Virus record (IMG/VR): IMGVR_UViG_3300033144_002253
Location: 1 to 21,708 of that record
Origin: a virus
Length of the DNA stretch: 21,708 nt
Direction: 5' to 3' (one strand)
Of the stretch, positions 6,455 through 15,442 are shown in pieces (position 1 is the stretch's first letter; every line of letters starts with the position of its first letter). The notes under the pieces are model-generated. The model made no database searches. It worked only from the letters and a program-made list of their open reading frames with translations, and was not told where the DNA came from. Both the position numbers and the translations under genes were made by a program.

Positions 6455-8312
6455 TTCCGCCGAGGTCCTCCGGAGATGGAAGTACCTTCTCAATAACAGT
6501 AAGAGTTGCGAGGGCTTCATCTGGATTCTGGATGTCGAAGCGCTCCAGAACCTGCCACAAGAAGTCCTTAGACGTTGTAGCCATGCTACCAGCGATGATA
6601 GCCATGATCTCAGGGGGCGCACCTATAGCCTCCAGTAGTGGGAAGAACTCTCGGTACATCTGAATCAGAAGGTTGAATACAGCCAGATATTGCTGGCGCT
6701 GTGCCTCCTTGTTGAGCTGACTCGTGGGTGCGGCGGCCTCAAAGCCTAGGCCCATATCCACGGTCTTGTAAGGCAGGCTGAAGATCGCATTGATTGCCTT
6801 ACCTCTGGTACCCAACCACTGCACAGGTTTGGACGGTTCTACGCCAAACTGAAAGTAGTAGATAAAGATGAAGTCTGCGATCTCCTTCAACCCAGAGCGG
6901 ATCTTCCTAATAGTCTGGTCGAATCTCTTAGCCTGTTCAGCTAGGAGCGCACTCTGGGCAGATGCTGTGGTTCGAGTGACAGGCTGTGCACCCCTCTGTG
7001 CGTCACTCACACCACTCAGACGATCAACATAGCCGCGGGCTATCTCCTCGTTCATCACGGTAGATGGATAGATCTCACCAAGCTGGAAAGGCTCGATGTC
7101 GTCCATCTCTGTGACCTCGATGATCTGACCTGCGTAGATTGGGTCACCCGGCTTCAAGGCCTGTGATAGTTTCCTGACCTTGATGGCCCTTATATTGGCT
7201 AGGGTAGCATTATCTAACCTCTGGTTGTGTACCGCAGTGATCTCCTCTTGAAGCTGCTCCAGTTGTTCACATAGCCCCTGGCCATAGAACCTGTACTCCA
7301 CAGGGAAGTATATCAGAGAGATAAATGGCCTCTTACCGTGCCAATAAGGATTATACTCCACACGCATGATTGTATTAGTGCGCATATGGTAGTATACCCT
7401 GATCTCCCACAGCTTACCTTTGCCATTTACATCGAAGGCACCCCACCACTCAAAGATCTCATACGTATCTCGAATTGTAGGTACTGCGTCCTGCGCCTCC
7501 TCATGGGATTCCAACACAGGTTCGTCTTGTAAGAGATCCCCTGTTTCAGCTAGATCCCCAGGCTCGCTAACAAGTACATCCGAGACGTTACTGAATATAC
7601 CTGCCTTGCTTCTCTGATCCAGTTCAACAGTATTCAACCTGTATCGCTTGGCTACCCACCTTGCGTCTTGTATATCCGTAGAGCTGAAAGGTATAAGGAA
7701 GTCTTGCAAAGGTACATTATAGACCGTTGGGCCTTCCCTGACTGGCCTTGTTTCCGGCCAAGCGGTCTTACCATCCCTGCTATGCATCATAACATTCCGA
7801 GAGACGCGTTCGTACGTCACCTGGAGGATAGCTGTACCATACTTCACGGCCTCAAGAATCCAGACCTCGAGGTTCTTGTCCATCTTCATATCTTCACGAG
7901 CAGCCCTGTCTAGGAACCTCTCGATAGTACCTGCAAATGTCTTCCAGCCAGCGTTATCTGTCTTAACTACCCAACGTGGCGAAGGAGTTAAGATGCTCTG
8001 TGTCAACTGGGCCGTCAACGTATTGACAGTCTCTTTGATGACAGGCACAGTTATGTCTGCGGCCCCGGCGAAGGGGAAGTCTTTAGCCTCCTCGTTACGA
8101 GGTGCATCATAGGCTTCCTGCCACCTTACCAGGTTCTCATCAAACTGACCCCTATCACCCACAGCTCTACGTATCTCATCTTCAAGATACGCCTTGAGGG
8201 CTGTCTCCCGCTCTTCCGATAGAGATATCTCCCTGACTAGAGGAGTCTCCATCTGGGAGTACATTTCCTCAGCTGCTGGTGGTGTATCTAGTACCTTAAC
8301 TGTATCAGCCAC
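6333..8312 (-). CDS. Portal protein
   Basis: A 659-aa protein in the size range of large portals of short-tailed phages. It starts at GTG 8312 with AAGG upstream. Recognisable parts are DENLVRWQEAYDAPRN and DFPFAGAADITVPVIKETVN near residues 60-95, ARWVAKRYRLNTVELDQRS in the wing region, HGKRPFISLIYFPVEYRFYG, the stem helix ISGVSDAQRGAQPV-type segment, and ASAQSALLAEQAKRFDQTIRKIRSGL. A dodecamer would form the DNA channel at one capsid vertex, where the terminase docks. It is followed by the scaffold and capsid genes as expected. Unusually it is separated from the large terminase by about 7.5 kb. Confidence 0.9.
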   Translation of the reverse strand: MADTVKVLDTPPAAEEMYSQMETPLVREISLSEERETALKAYLEDEIRRAVGDRGQFDENLVRWQEAYDAPRNEEAKDFPFAGAADITVPVIKETVNTLTAQLTQSILTPSPRWVVKTDNAGWKTFAGTIERFLDRAAREDMKMDKNLEVWILEAVKYGTAILQVTYERVSRNVMMHSRDGKTAWPETRPVREGPTVYNVPLQDFLIPFSSTDIQDARWVAKRYRLNTVELDQRSKAGIFSNVSDVLVSEPGDLAETGDLLQDEPVLESHEEAQDAVPTIRDTYEIFEWWGAFDVNGKGKLWEIRVYYHMRTNTIMRVEYNPYWHGKRPFISLIYFPVEYRFYGQGLCEQLEQLQEEITAVHNQRLDNATLANIRAIKVRKLSQALKPGDPIYAGQIIEVTEMDDIEPFQLGEIYPSTVMNEEIARGYVDRLSGVSDAQRGAQPVTRTTASAQSALLAEQAKRFDQTIRKIRSGLKEIADFIFIYYFQFGVEPSKPVQWLGTRGKAINAIFSLPYKTVDMGLGFEAAAPTSQLNKEAQRQQYLAVFNLLIQMYREFFPLLEAIGAPPEIMAIIAGSMATTSKDFLWQVLERFDIQNPDEALATLTVIEKVLPSPEDLGGNEDIERRLADTKILEQIEELENTLRAAAGAEEGNLRVVGP

Positions 8313-8327
8313 GTCTCTTACCTTGTT

Positions 8328-8900
8328 TTAGACTCCGAGAGCCTCATGATTCACAAAGACCTTCAACGTGTCATCTGCAGTCTTCGGGAACGAGCCAGCA
8401 AAGGCATAGCCAGTCAGCATAATCTCGGACGCGCCCGGAGCTGGATTCGTGATAATACCATGAGTGATAGCAGCATCATCGAAGTCTGCCTTACCCCACT
8501 CGCCCAGGTGAGTGCAAATATCCACGCCGGCACCAGTGTTATCTCCGTCCGCATCGTTAGTCTTGGAATAGCCAGCTGAGTTAGACTTGTCACCATTAGT
8601 AATGGCCGTAAAGTTACTTCGGTTAGCAGTCTTACCTGGCGTACCGGCAGTCTGAAGTTCGTGCCAAGTAAACGTCTGGACGGAGGACGTATTCACACTC
8701 ATACGTTGAGCATAATAGGTATCTCCATCATTTGTCACGATGTTTGAGCCGGGAATGAGGATGCCGAGAGGGTTGTCTCCCTGGCGCAGTACCGCAAGCA
8801 CATTCTGGTGCTTCGGAACTACCATTCCCATAGCCCAGATGCCAGCTTTGGTCTTATAGACCTTGTTGACATACTGGTGGACTCGAATCTTAAGTAGCAT
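8328..8900 (-). CDS. Putative virion protein, 190 aa
   Basis: The ATG at 8900 is preceded by AGGAGTGAGGAG, a clear ribosome site that overlaps the end of the 56-aa gene. After a short basic start (RVHQYVNKVYKTKAGIWAMG), the body is rich in Asn, Thr, Gly and Asp (NIVTNDGDTYYAQRMSVNTS, then AITNGDKSNSAGYSKTNDADG). The C-terminus is a beta-like GYAFAGSFPKTADDTLKVFVNHEAL. This looks like an exposed structural protein, perhaps head or fibre associated, just upstream of the portal gene. It has no signal peptide or known motif, so it remains a virion protein of unknown role. Confidence 0.65.
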   Translation of the reverse strand: MLLKIRVHQYVNKVYKTKAGIWAMGMVVPKHQNVLAVLRQGDNPLGILIPGSNIVTNDGDTYYAQRMSVNTSSVQTFTWHELQTAGTPGKTANRSNFTAITNGDKSNSAGYSKTNDADGDNTGAGVDICTHLGEWGKADFDDAAITHGIITNPAPGASEIMLTGYAFAGSFPKTADDTLKVFVNHEALGV

Positions 8901-8904
8901 CTCC

Positions 8905-9075
8905 TCACTCCTGTTTCAGTACGGCGACAACTGTCTCTTTGATCGGCTCTTTCGAGTTTTGACCACTAATCTTACCTGTTTTGAGCGCCCTACGCAAGGC
9001 AATTACGACCAAAACCAGGAACTCCGCTAGGATTGTGCCAAGAACGGCGCCTAGTACCAATAGAATGTCTCTCAT
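8905..9075 (-). CDS. Small single-pass membrane protein, 56 aa
   Basis: A short gene filling the otherwise empty gap between two genes. The ATG at 9075 overlaps the upstream stop as ATGA, and the TGA at 8905 lies in the ribosome site of the next gene. The product starts MRDILLVLGAVLGTILAEFL and continues VLVVIALRRAL. This gives one hydrophobic span (about residues 4-27), a basic stop-transfer segment (RRALKTGK), and a polar tail (SKEPIKETVVAVLKQE). It could be a holin- or spanin-like partner, or a membrane anchor for adsorption or exclusion. One span alone does not decide. The coupled overlaps make it likely to be real. Confidence 0.65.
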   Translation of the reverse strand: MRDILLVLGAVLGTILAEFLVLVVIALRRALKTGKISGQNSKEPIKETVVAVLKQE

Positions 9076-9392
9076 GGTTGTCTATCCACGATTTCGAGTT
9101 CGTGCACCTCTTCTAAGTGCCTTCCAACACCATCATCTATGACCACTTTGGCAGTATAGTACTGCCCTATCACCAGGGCGATGCCATCTTCCAAGAACTG
9201 AACGTAATCACCTTTACTTCCGGGTATATAGTCCAGTATCTTGGGCCAATCCTCACCAGATACCTGAACCCCGTCGTTGTCGTAGAACGTAACTTGCACA
9301 ACTGCGGTGTTTACGCTCTCCTCGTTTAGTACATCATACAGGTCGTTGAAATAAACCAGGTTATGCGAGTCCTTTAGCGCTACTCTGATCAT
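9072..9392 (-). CDS. Hypothetical protein, 106 aa, beta-rich
   Basis: The ATG at 9392 overlaps the upstream stop (ATGA), with AGGA 9 bases before it. The sequence alternates hydrophobic and polar residues (VQVTFYDNDGVQVSGEDWP), then GSKGDYVQFLEDGIALVIGQYYTAKVVIDDG. This resembles a small immunoglobulin-like beta sandwich, with a W-P and a Y near the strands. It has no signal peptide. Its neighbours are the V-K-V repeat protein and the small membrane protein, so it probably belongs to the surface/tail cassette between terminase and portal. Function unknown. Confidence 0.65.
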   Translation of the reverse strand: MIRVALKDSHNLVYFNDLYDVLNEESVNTAVVQVTFYDNDGVQVSGEDWPKILDYIPGSKGDYVQFLEDGIALVIGQYYTAKVVIDDGVGRHLEEVHELEIVDRQP

Positions 9393-10162
9393 TGTTCTAT
9401 ATCCTGGTTGATTCTAAACACACCTCGGAGCCTTGGTATCACTCGGAACATACCTGTAAGCTGGCCAATTAGGTACACGATTGGAGATATGATGTCCTCT
9501 TTGAATATTCCAACCTGCTCATTCACTACCTTAACTATGCCTAGGACATATACGACTGAGTGTACACTAGATTCAACAGAGCCTATGGTTTCATTCACTA
9601 CCTTGACTATCTCAGAGATGACAGTTATGACAAGCTTCACAGAAGTCTCAACTGACCTCTCAACCTCATCAATAACCTTCACAACTATTTCCTCAAGAGC
9701 ATAGACATTCCTATCATATATCTGCTGTCTCTCTTGCCTAATCCTGACACGCACCAAAACAGGCCTACCTTCTCCAGTATACTCTTCTGGTGGAGGCCAA
9801 GGTATAGGAGGTACAATCCAGGCCCATTCATGTATAACCTTAACTATAGCTTCTTCTATAACAGTAGTGATCTTGAAGTAAGCAGTCTCAGTCGACTCTA
9901 CAGCCTCATCAATGACCTTAATAAGGAAGTCACCAACACTGAGGATGGTTCTATCAAGAGTCTCACCCAGGTTCATGGCCTCATCCATAGAGAAACCATA
10001 GGCCCAGTCAAATAGATCTGTCTCGATAAAGTTCATAACCTCATTGATGGCATGAACTATATCAGCACTGAATAGGATATAGAGTGGTGTAGCCTCAGTG
10101 GGCTTTACCTGCTCATCCCTAATCCTATTAAGAGCCAGTGCTGTGTTGACTACCTCAGGCAT
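9389..10162 (-). CDS. V-K-V-x-[DN]-E repeat protein, 257 aa
   Basis: Five copies of the core [IV]-K-V-[IV]-[DHN]-E occur at residues 81, 107, 161, 186 and 210, spaced about 24-26 residues apart except across a Pro-rich insertion (VPPIPWPPPEE, about 117-127). Each core is usually followed by S-x-E-[TS] and a hydrophobic stretch such as VKLVITVIS. The pattern suggests amphipathic strands or helices in a solenoid or fibrous arrangement. No signal peptide is seen. The gene abuts the upstream stop (TAA then ATG) and overlaps the next gene by ATGA, so it is well embedded in the operon. The same core occurs in two nearby proteins. Function is not recognised; a structural or tail-associated role is inferred. 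Confidence 0.7.
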   Translation of the reverse strand: MPEVVNTALALNRIRDEQVKPTEATPLYILFSADIVHAINEVMNFIETDLFDWAYGFSMDEAMNLGETLDRTILSVGDFLIKVIDEAVESTETAYFKITTVIEEAIVKVIHEWAWIVPPIPWPPPEEYTGEGRPVLVRVRIRQERQQIYDRNVYALEEIVVKVIDEVERSVETSVKLVITVISEIVKVVNETIGSVESSVHSVVYVLGIVKVVNEQVGIFKEDIISPIVYLIGQLTGMFRVIPRLRGVFRINQDIEQ

Positions 10163-11386
10163 TTAGCACCTTACAGTCTCATTTTGAACCTTGACTATGC
10201 CTTCACCAGCTGCTAGCTCAGGTGAGATAGCTATCATAGTCCTATACTTTACATATGTTCCTGATGCAACACTAGGAGTTGCAGCGTCCCAATCAATACT
10301 GTGAGATGCAGCAGTTAGGTCTATACCCCCAAGATTAGCAACGTCCAGTACGTCATCCACATTGAAAGATCGAACATAAGCAGGCCCGCCTGTCACACCT
10401 GGAGGGCCAGGAAGATTGCTGGTTTCATCTATTCGAACCCTGCCATGCATATATCTAGAAGCAGAAAAAGGCACGTACTCAGCCTGTGCAATAATAATAG
10501 CCTTCTGTGAAGCTACTGAAGGAGTATGACTGATCGAACCTATTTCGGTATTATAATTAACGTCATTCAACTCAATTGAACCTACTGTCCATGACCAAGT
10601 TACGTCAGCAAATGCACCCAGGCGGAGAGCAAATACTCTAGATGAAAGCCTCTGATCCAGGGGGTTAGGTGTCGTATCTGTTGCTGATTGTTGAGTGAAG
10701 GTGTTGCTTACCGCACCCAGAGAGAATACTCTAGCAAGTGTTGGGTGTTGGTGCTCATCAGCCTGTTCAACTTCTCTCCTAGTATTTGGTATTGTATCGT
10801 TTGCCTCACCACTTCTCAACATACGGCACATATGATCTATTACATCTTTAGATATATTCTCGGTTTCGGTCTCAGCAGATGTTATAATGAGCCAATCTCC
10901 AACCTGAGATGGTGTAAAGGTTACAGATGCATTATTGCTCGTGGACCAAGTAGTTGAGAGTGCTTGAGTCGCCAAGACCTCATCATAGTACCAATCTGTT
11001 GAGGATAGATCATCAAGGTCTATTGCAATAAGTACCTGTTCATCTAACTCTGCAGTTCCAGTTGATATTTCTTGAAACTGAATCTGTATATCATCTCCAT
11101 TTGCGACCCACTTAGTCATAAGAAAGAAACTCTTAGAATGAGCAGAGTCAGGAGGGCTATATATATCTGTAGTACCAAGAATCTCGTTGAAGCTATGTGC
11201 TAGTCTGACTCCAATCTTCTGGGATGGATCAGTATTTCTTATGATTCCATAAGCAAGAATAAGGTACTCGTGACCGCTGGTAATATCAGTCCCATCGAAC
11301 AATCGGCAAGAGGTAGCCTGCCACCCAGATAAAGTGGTAGACTCCATAGTCAGGTATTCTTTATATGCTATGTTCATGGCAGCCAT
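10163..11386 (-). CDS. Triple-repeat beta protein, probable tail/surface protein, 407 aa
   Basis: Three divergent repeats can be seen at about 37-125, 160-258 and 290-388. Each opens with a hydrophobic strand ending in A-x-[AG] or A-E (YLILAYG, WLIITSAE, AIIIAQAE) and closes with a matching strand (VLIAIDL, RVFALRL, RTMIAIS). Repeats two and three also share a TFTPS/SHTPS lead-in. Such repeats suggest stacked beta-sandwich domains, as in fibre or receptor-binding proteins. A collagen-like bit (LPGPPGVTGGP) lies at about 325-335. The C-terminal tail VKVQNETVRC repeats the V-K-V core of the next gene product and ends in Cys. GAGGTAG precedes the start. No enzyme motif was recognised. Confidence 0.7.
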   Translation of the reverse strand: MAAMNIAYKEYLTMESTTLSGWQATSCRLFDGTDITSGHEYLILAYGIIRNTDPSQKIGVRLAHSFNEILGTTDIYSPPDSAHSKSFFLMTKWVANGDDIQIQFQEISTGTAELDEQVLIAIDLDDLSSTDWYYDEVLATQALSTTWSTSNNASVTFTPSQVGDWLIITSAETETENISKDVIDHMCRMLRSGEANDTIPNTRREVEQADEHQHPTLARVFSLGAVSNTFTQQSATDTTPNPLDQRLSSRVFALRLGAFADVTWSWTVGSIELNDVNYNTEIGSISHTPSVASQKAIIIAQAEYVPFSASRYMHGRVRIDETSNLPGPPGVTGGPAYVRSFNVDDVLDVANLGGIDLTAASHSIDWDAATPSVASGTYVKYRTMIAISPELAAGEGIVKVQNETVRC

Positions 11387-11601
11387 TACTCTACCTCAAG
11401 CACTGTAGGAGCTGACATAGTAGCTTCAACCTCGTGCAATGATTGCACATCTACAGATTGCGTAACCTCAGGCCTGCCAAACTCAACCTCAAAGTTTCCC
11501 TTGAGTTTGATATATGGCTCCACAGCGATCACGATAGTTAGTGAACTGATGAGGGCCACAACCTTCAAGGCTAGTCTAGTAACTCGCTCCTTCATCGACA
11601 T
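11386..11601 (-). CDS. Small N-terminally anchored protein, 71 aa
   Basis: A short protein with a basic N-terminus (MSMKERVTRLALK), one hydrophobic span (VVALISSLTIVIAV, about 14-27), and a Glu/Val-rich exposed tail ending LEVE. It looks like a signal-anchored or exported small protein. Two ATGs six bases apart are possible starts; the first is given. It overlaps the end of the first lyase-like gene by 10 bases, and its stop overlaps the next ATG (TAATG). It may assist the secreted neighbours, but this is inference only. Confidence 0.6.
   Translation of the reverse strand: MSMKERVTRLALKVVALISSLTIVIAVEPYIKLKGNFEVEFGRPEVTQSVDVQSLHEVEATMSAPTVLEVE
11434..11448. repeat. GTGCAATGATTGCAC palindrome inside a gene
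   Basis: This is identical over 15 bases to the palindrome at 20894-20908. Here it lies within the coding sequence of the 71-aa protein (D-V-Q-S-L-H-E). A second exact copy of a 15-base palindrome in coding DNA may be a protein-binding site or chance. Confidence 0.5.
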
Positions 11602-13499
11602 ATTGCCTGAGCTTGGTTAGTGAAGTCAGATGAACCAGATCCATCATAGGCTCGAACCATATACACCAAACCTATTTCGGAATCCTCATCGGTATAAGTT
11701 GTTATATTAGGTCCGACAGACCCAATGAGCTCTGGTGGAACCTCTGTGTCTGGGTCTTGTCTCCAGATCTCGAAGCCCAACTCCCCATCGGAGTTATCAG
11801 TCCAAGTTAGGACCTTGGGGCTCCAGTTCGTTCCGTTGAGATACTCTTCTATGTTGAAATACCCATCCCCAGATATATCTTCTTCTCTATCCAGAGCGGT
11901 ATTACTCCCACTGCACATCATCTCAAACTCGTCCGGCATACCGTCATCATCAGTATCAGCACACCAAGCAGCATAAGGAGCTAGTGGGATAGAGTCCCCT
12001 GTGTAGCCCTTCCAGCTCCCAAGCATAATTGAGTCTGCCCAGTTAACCGCATTAACTGGAACGAAGCCCAACTTGCTCCCAGGACCCACAGTAGGATCTG
12101 GTGACCTTGCCCAGTTTACACGAGATGAATCCAGGCGATCACGAATGAATACTAGCTGGCCAGCGCAGGTCAGCAACTTGTTTGCACCTACATCATCTAG
12201 GATCTCATCCCTAAGATCCTGGTCCATAGTTTCAATCTGCACAGGGTATGTTTTCCATGCTTGTCCGAGTGGTGTAGGTCTCTTGGTAGGAATATCCCAC
12301 TCAGGACTGTTGTCCCAGTCATTGTAGTTTACAGTGTCCCACCTAGTTCCTGCATCTCCATTCTCGCAGATCCCTGGAGAGTCAGTATACCTATAGCGTT
12401 CCGGAAAGAACCTACACCAAATCGTAGCGTTGGAACCGCCCCACTCTTGGTCAATATGAGTAGTAGCTACATAGTTGTTATCGTTTGTTGCGTTACCAAA
12501 GGCGTATATGGACTTCATACAGAAGCCATCACCTACCAACTCAGATTCCTGTGAGCAGGCGTCGCCAAGAGCAAAGGCCCTAGATTGCCAACCTGCCTTG
12601 CCATGCTCAACCCAGTTACTGATCCAATCAATTACAGTATTCGAGGCGGCTTGAGTATACCTGTTTCCTGTCCCACCGTAGGTCACGTTATTCGCAATGA
12701 GTAGGGACTCAGCACCCATCGTGGGCAGTCTATATCCAGGTCCCATATATAGGTTCCTGTGCGAACTGGATCGACTCACAGGTGGATCAGACCTCGGACT
12801 GCCAGAACCAGCAGTGGCTACTCTGGGTTGCCCACCTACAATAAGATTGGCACTGATAGTGTAGTCTCTAACATCCAACGCTTGGACACCTGTATAGTTA
12901 CCTCCCTGGTCTCCAGCCCAGGACATACTGTTATGATCTATAACAGCATTATAACTACCGCCCCCAAGACCTATGTTAGTACCTACACCACCCCTAAACT
13001 TGCAGTACCTAATTAGGTAGTTTCGAACAGAATTAGGCGTCCACTTACCTCTCCACATCTGGACACCCTGGCCAGGAGCTGTCTGGCAAACTATCATAGT
13101 GTTTCGTATATTATAGTTTGACAGTCTTCCATACCTCCCCATATAGATGATACCGGCTGCTGTTATCATGATAATGTTGAGGTCATTTTGGTGCAGAGAT
13201 GCCGACTCTGCGGCAGCCTTCATTGTTCCTTCCAAAGTATCATAATAGCCAAGTTGAGTCTGGGCTGCTTTATCTACCTTCCACACTCTAATCGAAGCCA
13301 GGCCATCTCTAATATCCTGCCTAACTTCATCAAACCCGTCGCAGCCTTCTCCAGTACAGCCTGGGAACATAGGCACATTAGGGCCGGCTGCAAACACTCC
13401 TACAGTTAGGTTCATAGGAGGAGAGAGAATATCTCCCCTGTGAGAGAGTCCATACACCCCTCCAAAGAAGATCAAGGCGAACAGAAGTACATACCTCAT
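11592..13499 (-). CDS. Secreted pectate-lyase-like beta-helix protein (copy 2)
   Basis: The frame extends to TTG 13505, but ATG 13499 is chosen because it makes a 4-base ATGA overlap with the upstream stop and starts a clean signal peptide (MRYVLLFALIFFGGVYG). The 635-aa product has a right-handed beta-helix region (about 40-470) with FPGCTGEGCDGF, IVCQTAPGQGVQMWRGKW, YLIRYCKFRGG and VIDHNSMSWAGDQ. These match the layout of polysaccharide lyase family 1 pectate lyases (GQTAPG, IRY, DH-S-SW). A calcium-loop segment follows at about 514-559 (DTDDDGMPDEFE, then DISGDGYFNIEEYLNGTNW), like thrombospondin-3/dockerin repeats. The last 75 residues (LTWTDNSDGELGFEIWRQ) look like a fibronectin type III domain. 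The protein is likely exported or surface-exposed. Its substrate and catalysis are unproven. Confidence 0.75.
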   Translation of the reverse strand: MRYVLLFALIFFGGVYGLSHRGDILSPPMNLTVGVFAAGPNVPMFPGCTGEGCDGFDEVRQDIRDGLASIRVWKVDKAAQTQLGYYDTLEGTMKAAAESASLHQNDLNIIMITAAGIIYMGRYGRLSNYNIRNTMIVCQTAPGQGVQMWRGKWTPNSVRNYLIRYCKFRGGVGTNIGLGGGSYNAVIDHNSMSWAGDQGGNYTGVQALDVRDYTISANLIVGGQPRVATAGSGSPRSDPPVSRSSSHRNLYMGPGYRLPTMGAESLLIANNVTYGGTGNRYTQAASNTVIDWISNWVEHGKAGWQSRAFALGDACSQESELVGDGFCMKSIYAFGNATNDNNYVATTHIDQEWGGSNATIWCRFFPERYRYTDSPGICENGDAGTRWDTVNYNDWDNSPEWDIPTKRPTPLGQAWKTYPVQIETMDQDLRDEILDDVGANKLLTCAGQLVFIRDRLDSSRVNWARSPDPTVGPGSKLGFVPVNAVNWADSIMLGSWKGYTGDSIPLAPYAAWCADTDDDGMPDEFEMMCSGSNTALDREEDISGDGYFNIEEYLNGTNWSPKVLTWTDNSDGELGFEIWRQDPDTEVPPELIGSVGPNITTYTDEDSEIGLVYMVRAYDGSGSSDFTNQAQAICR

Positions 13500-15442
13500 C
13501 TGCAACCAGCCATAGCAGAGTTTGAGAAGTCACTCTCGGTGGCTCCTGTAAATGCTCTGACCATATAAGATGCACCTACGAAGCTATTTGGATCAGTGTA
13601 GGTTGAGATATCTGGACCTACGGTATCATACAACATTGGAGGTGCCGGATCACCACCAACACCAGATAGATCCTGCTTCCATATCTCAAACCCGAGTTCA
13701 TTATCAGAGTTATCTGTCCACGTGAGGACTCTATCACCCCAGTTAGTTCCGTTGGCATACTCCTCAAGGTTTATGTAGCCATCTCCACTGATGTCTCCGT
13801 CCCATTCGAGGCTCGTTGCGTCTCCACCACAGAGAACCTCAAACGCATCTGGTAGGTCGTCACCATCTGTATCTGTCCAAGGTGTATGAGCATCTAGGCT
13901 AAAGTCTGGATAGTGGTTTATGATAAACGAATCTCTGTGCACAGAACCAGGCATATTCGTATTCGTACCTGCTCTTACGGTTCTAAATACCTCTCTGTCA
14001 ACACTGTCAGGTAAGCTATAAATCTTTCCTTCAGCATCGACCCTCATCTGGCTACCTACACTACTCAGGATGTCGTCAAATGTCTCTGGGCTCATAGGGA
14101 GAGTATCTAGAGGGAATAGATGATCTATTCTGGTTGATGTGGCTCTGTAAGTTAGGCCAGGTGACACAGAGTCATATCGATATGTAGTTATGAACCTTCC
14201 GTTTGTACCTCTCCAGATGTCATCCTGGCTCTTAGCTGTGTCACCCCAATCTCCATTGAGGTCAAGATGATTCTTGGTAACAAACAACAACCTCATTGAA
14301 TCAGGACATCCTGTACCGTAGTCATCCTCATAGCAGTGACTTAGCCACCCATCGTACTCAGAAACGATAGATACTGGATAGTGCTCTCTGCTTGCTAAAG
14401 AGGTAGTAGTATTTGGGCCCGCATCGTAGAAGTTATAGGATACATCTATCCAGAACATCTGACCAAATTGAGTTCCAGACTGACCCCAGTTATAGATATA
14501 ATTCTGAAAGACTGAGACATACTTACCGTTGGTATTTGGGTGCCTCCAGGTATTACTGTGCCCTTGGCCAGAACCAAATAGACTGTGGGCAAACGTCATG
14601 TAGTTGAAGCATGTCTCTTGTCTTGGCCAGCCACCCTGAGATGAGAGGGTCGAAGAGTCTATGAAGTCATATGCTGGGTCTAGACCAGCTTCACTATTTG
14701 CTAGTTTGCCTTTTATAGTAACCGCATTATATGTATAGCTATGATACTTACTACAAGCTGCTTCACCACTGATACTCTGTCGTATTGTATCATTAGCCAT
14801 AGCCATCATTCTCTCACCGCCATGAGAGATACTGAAGTGGTCAAAAACCAGACGGCGGACACCACTACCTATGTTAACTGTGTTACCGTTGATGTTACCA
14901 ACCATACCTCTAAGAGCAATACCTCTAATAACTATATCCTCAGAATGCTTGTACTCCAGTCTTGCCCATCTACCTAGAACATATGGCCCAGGAGCTAGTT
15001 GACCCATGATATAGAAGCCACGCATATTCTCAATACCGGGGCCTGGAGACATAAAGACGTTTCCAGAGGCCTTAATGAGGATGAAGTCTAGTTGCTTATC
15101 GACCTTGTTTCGGTCTGCATATACAGAATCAAAAGCAGCCCTAAGGCTTCCTTCTGTAGTTCCTAGGTTAGTTACAAGCAGCTTCCTGTAACCATTAGGT
15201 CTATATTGCTGCAAAGCCCCACAGCCCCAACCTTCGCATCCAGGGAAGGCAAGTATAGAGTCTGGAGTGCCTGGCCCGCTGCCCACAGAACTCACAGTAG
15301 ACATCATATAAGGCACAGGGTTAGTTATACTAGGCCTTGCTATATCCCGATCAATCTGAAGGTTGACAGGAGTAAGTACAACCTCTCCTGCCTTACCCAC
15401 AGTACCGAATAGGAGCAAACCTACTATAAGAGGCACCCTCAT
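13496..15442 (-). CDS. Secreted pectate-lyase-like beta-helix protein (copy 1)
   Basis: A 648-aa paralogue of the next gene with the same architecture. It has a signal peptide (MRVPLIVGLLLFGTVGKA, cleavage likely near residue 18), a beta-helix with FPGCEGWGCG, LLVTNLGTTEGSLRAAF, MGQLAPGPYVLGRW, IVIRGIALRG and VFDHFSISHGGER, then a calcium-loop segment at about 523-568 (DTDGDDLPDAFE, DISGDGYINLEEYANGTNW) and a fibronectin-like end (LTWTDNSDNELGFEIWKQ). The GTTEGSLRAA block is typical of family 1 pectate lyases. The helix halves have diverged much more than the C-terminal modules. The DH-S-SW-DE-type calcium site reads DHFSISHGGER, so activity may be altered. The start overlaps the upstream stop (TGATG). 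Both copies end in Cys-Arg. Confidence 0.75.
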   Translation of the reverse strand: MRVPLIVGLLLFGTVGKAGEVVLTPVNLQIDRDIARPSITNPVPYMMSTVSSVGSGPGTPDSILAFPGCEGWGCGALQQYRPNGYRKLLVTNLGTTEGSLRAAFDSVYADRNKVDKQLDFILIKASGNVFMSPGPGIENMRGFYIMGQLAPGPYVLGRWARLEYKHSEDIVIRGIALRGMVGNINGNTVNIGSGVRRLVFDHFSISHGGERMMAMANDTIRQSISGEAACSKYHSYTYNAVTIKGKLANSEAGLDPAYDFIDSSTLSSQGGWPRQETCFNYMTFAHSLFGSGQGHSNTWRHPNTNGKYVSVFQNYIYNWGQSGTQFGQMFWIDVSYNFYDAGPNTTTSLASREHYPVSIVSEYDGWLSHCYEDDYGTGCPDSMRLLFVTKNHLDLNGDWGDTAKSQDDIWRGTNGRFITTYRYDSVSPGLTYRATSTRIDHLFPLDTLPMSPETFDDILSSVGSQMRVDAEGKIYSLPDSVDREVFRTVRAGTNTNMPGSVHRDSFIINHYPDFSLDAHTPWTDTDGDDLPDAFEVLCGGDATSLEWDGDISGDGYINLEEYANGTNWGDRVLTWTDNSDNELGFEIWKQDLSGVGGDPAPPMLYDTVGPDISTYTDPNSFVGASYMVRAFTGATESDFSNSAMAGCR

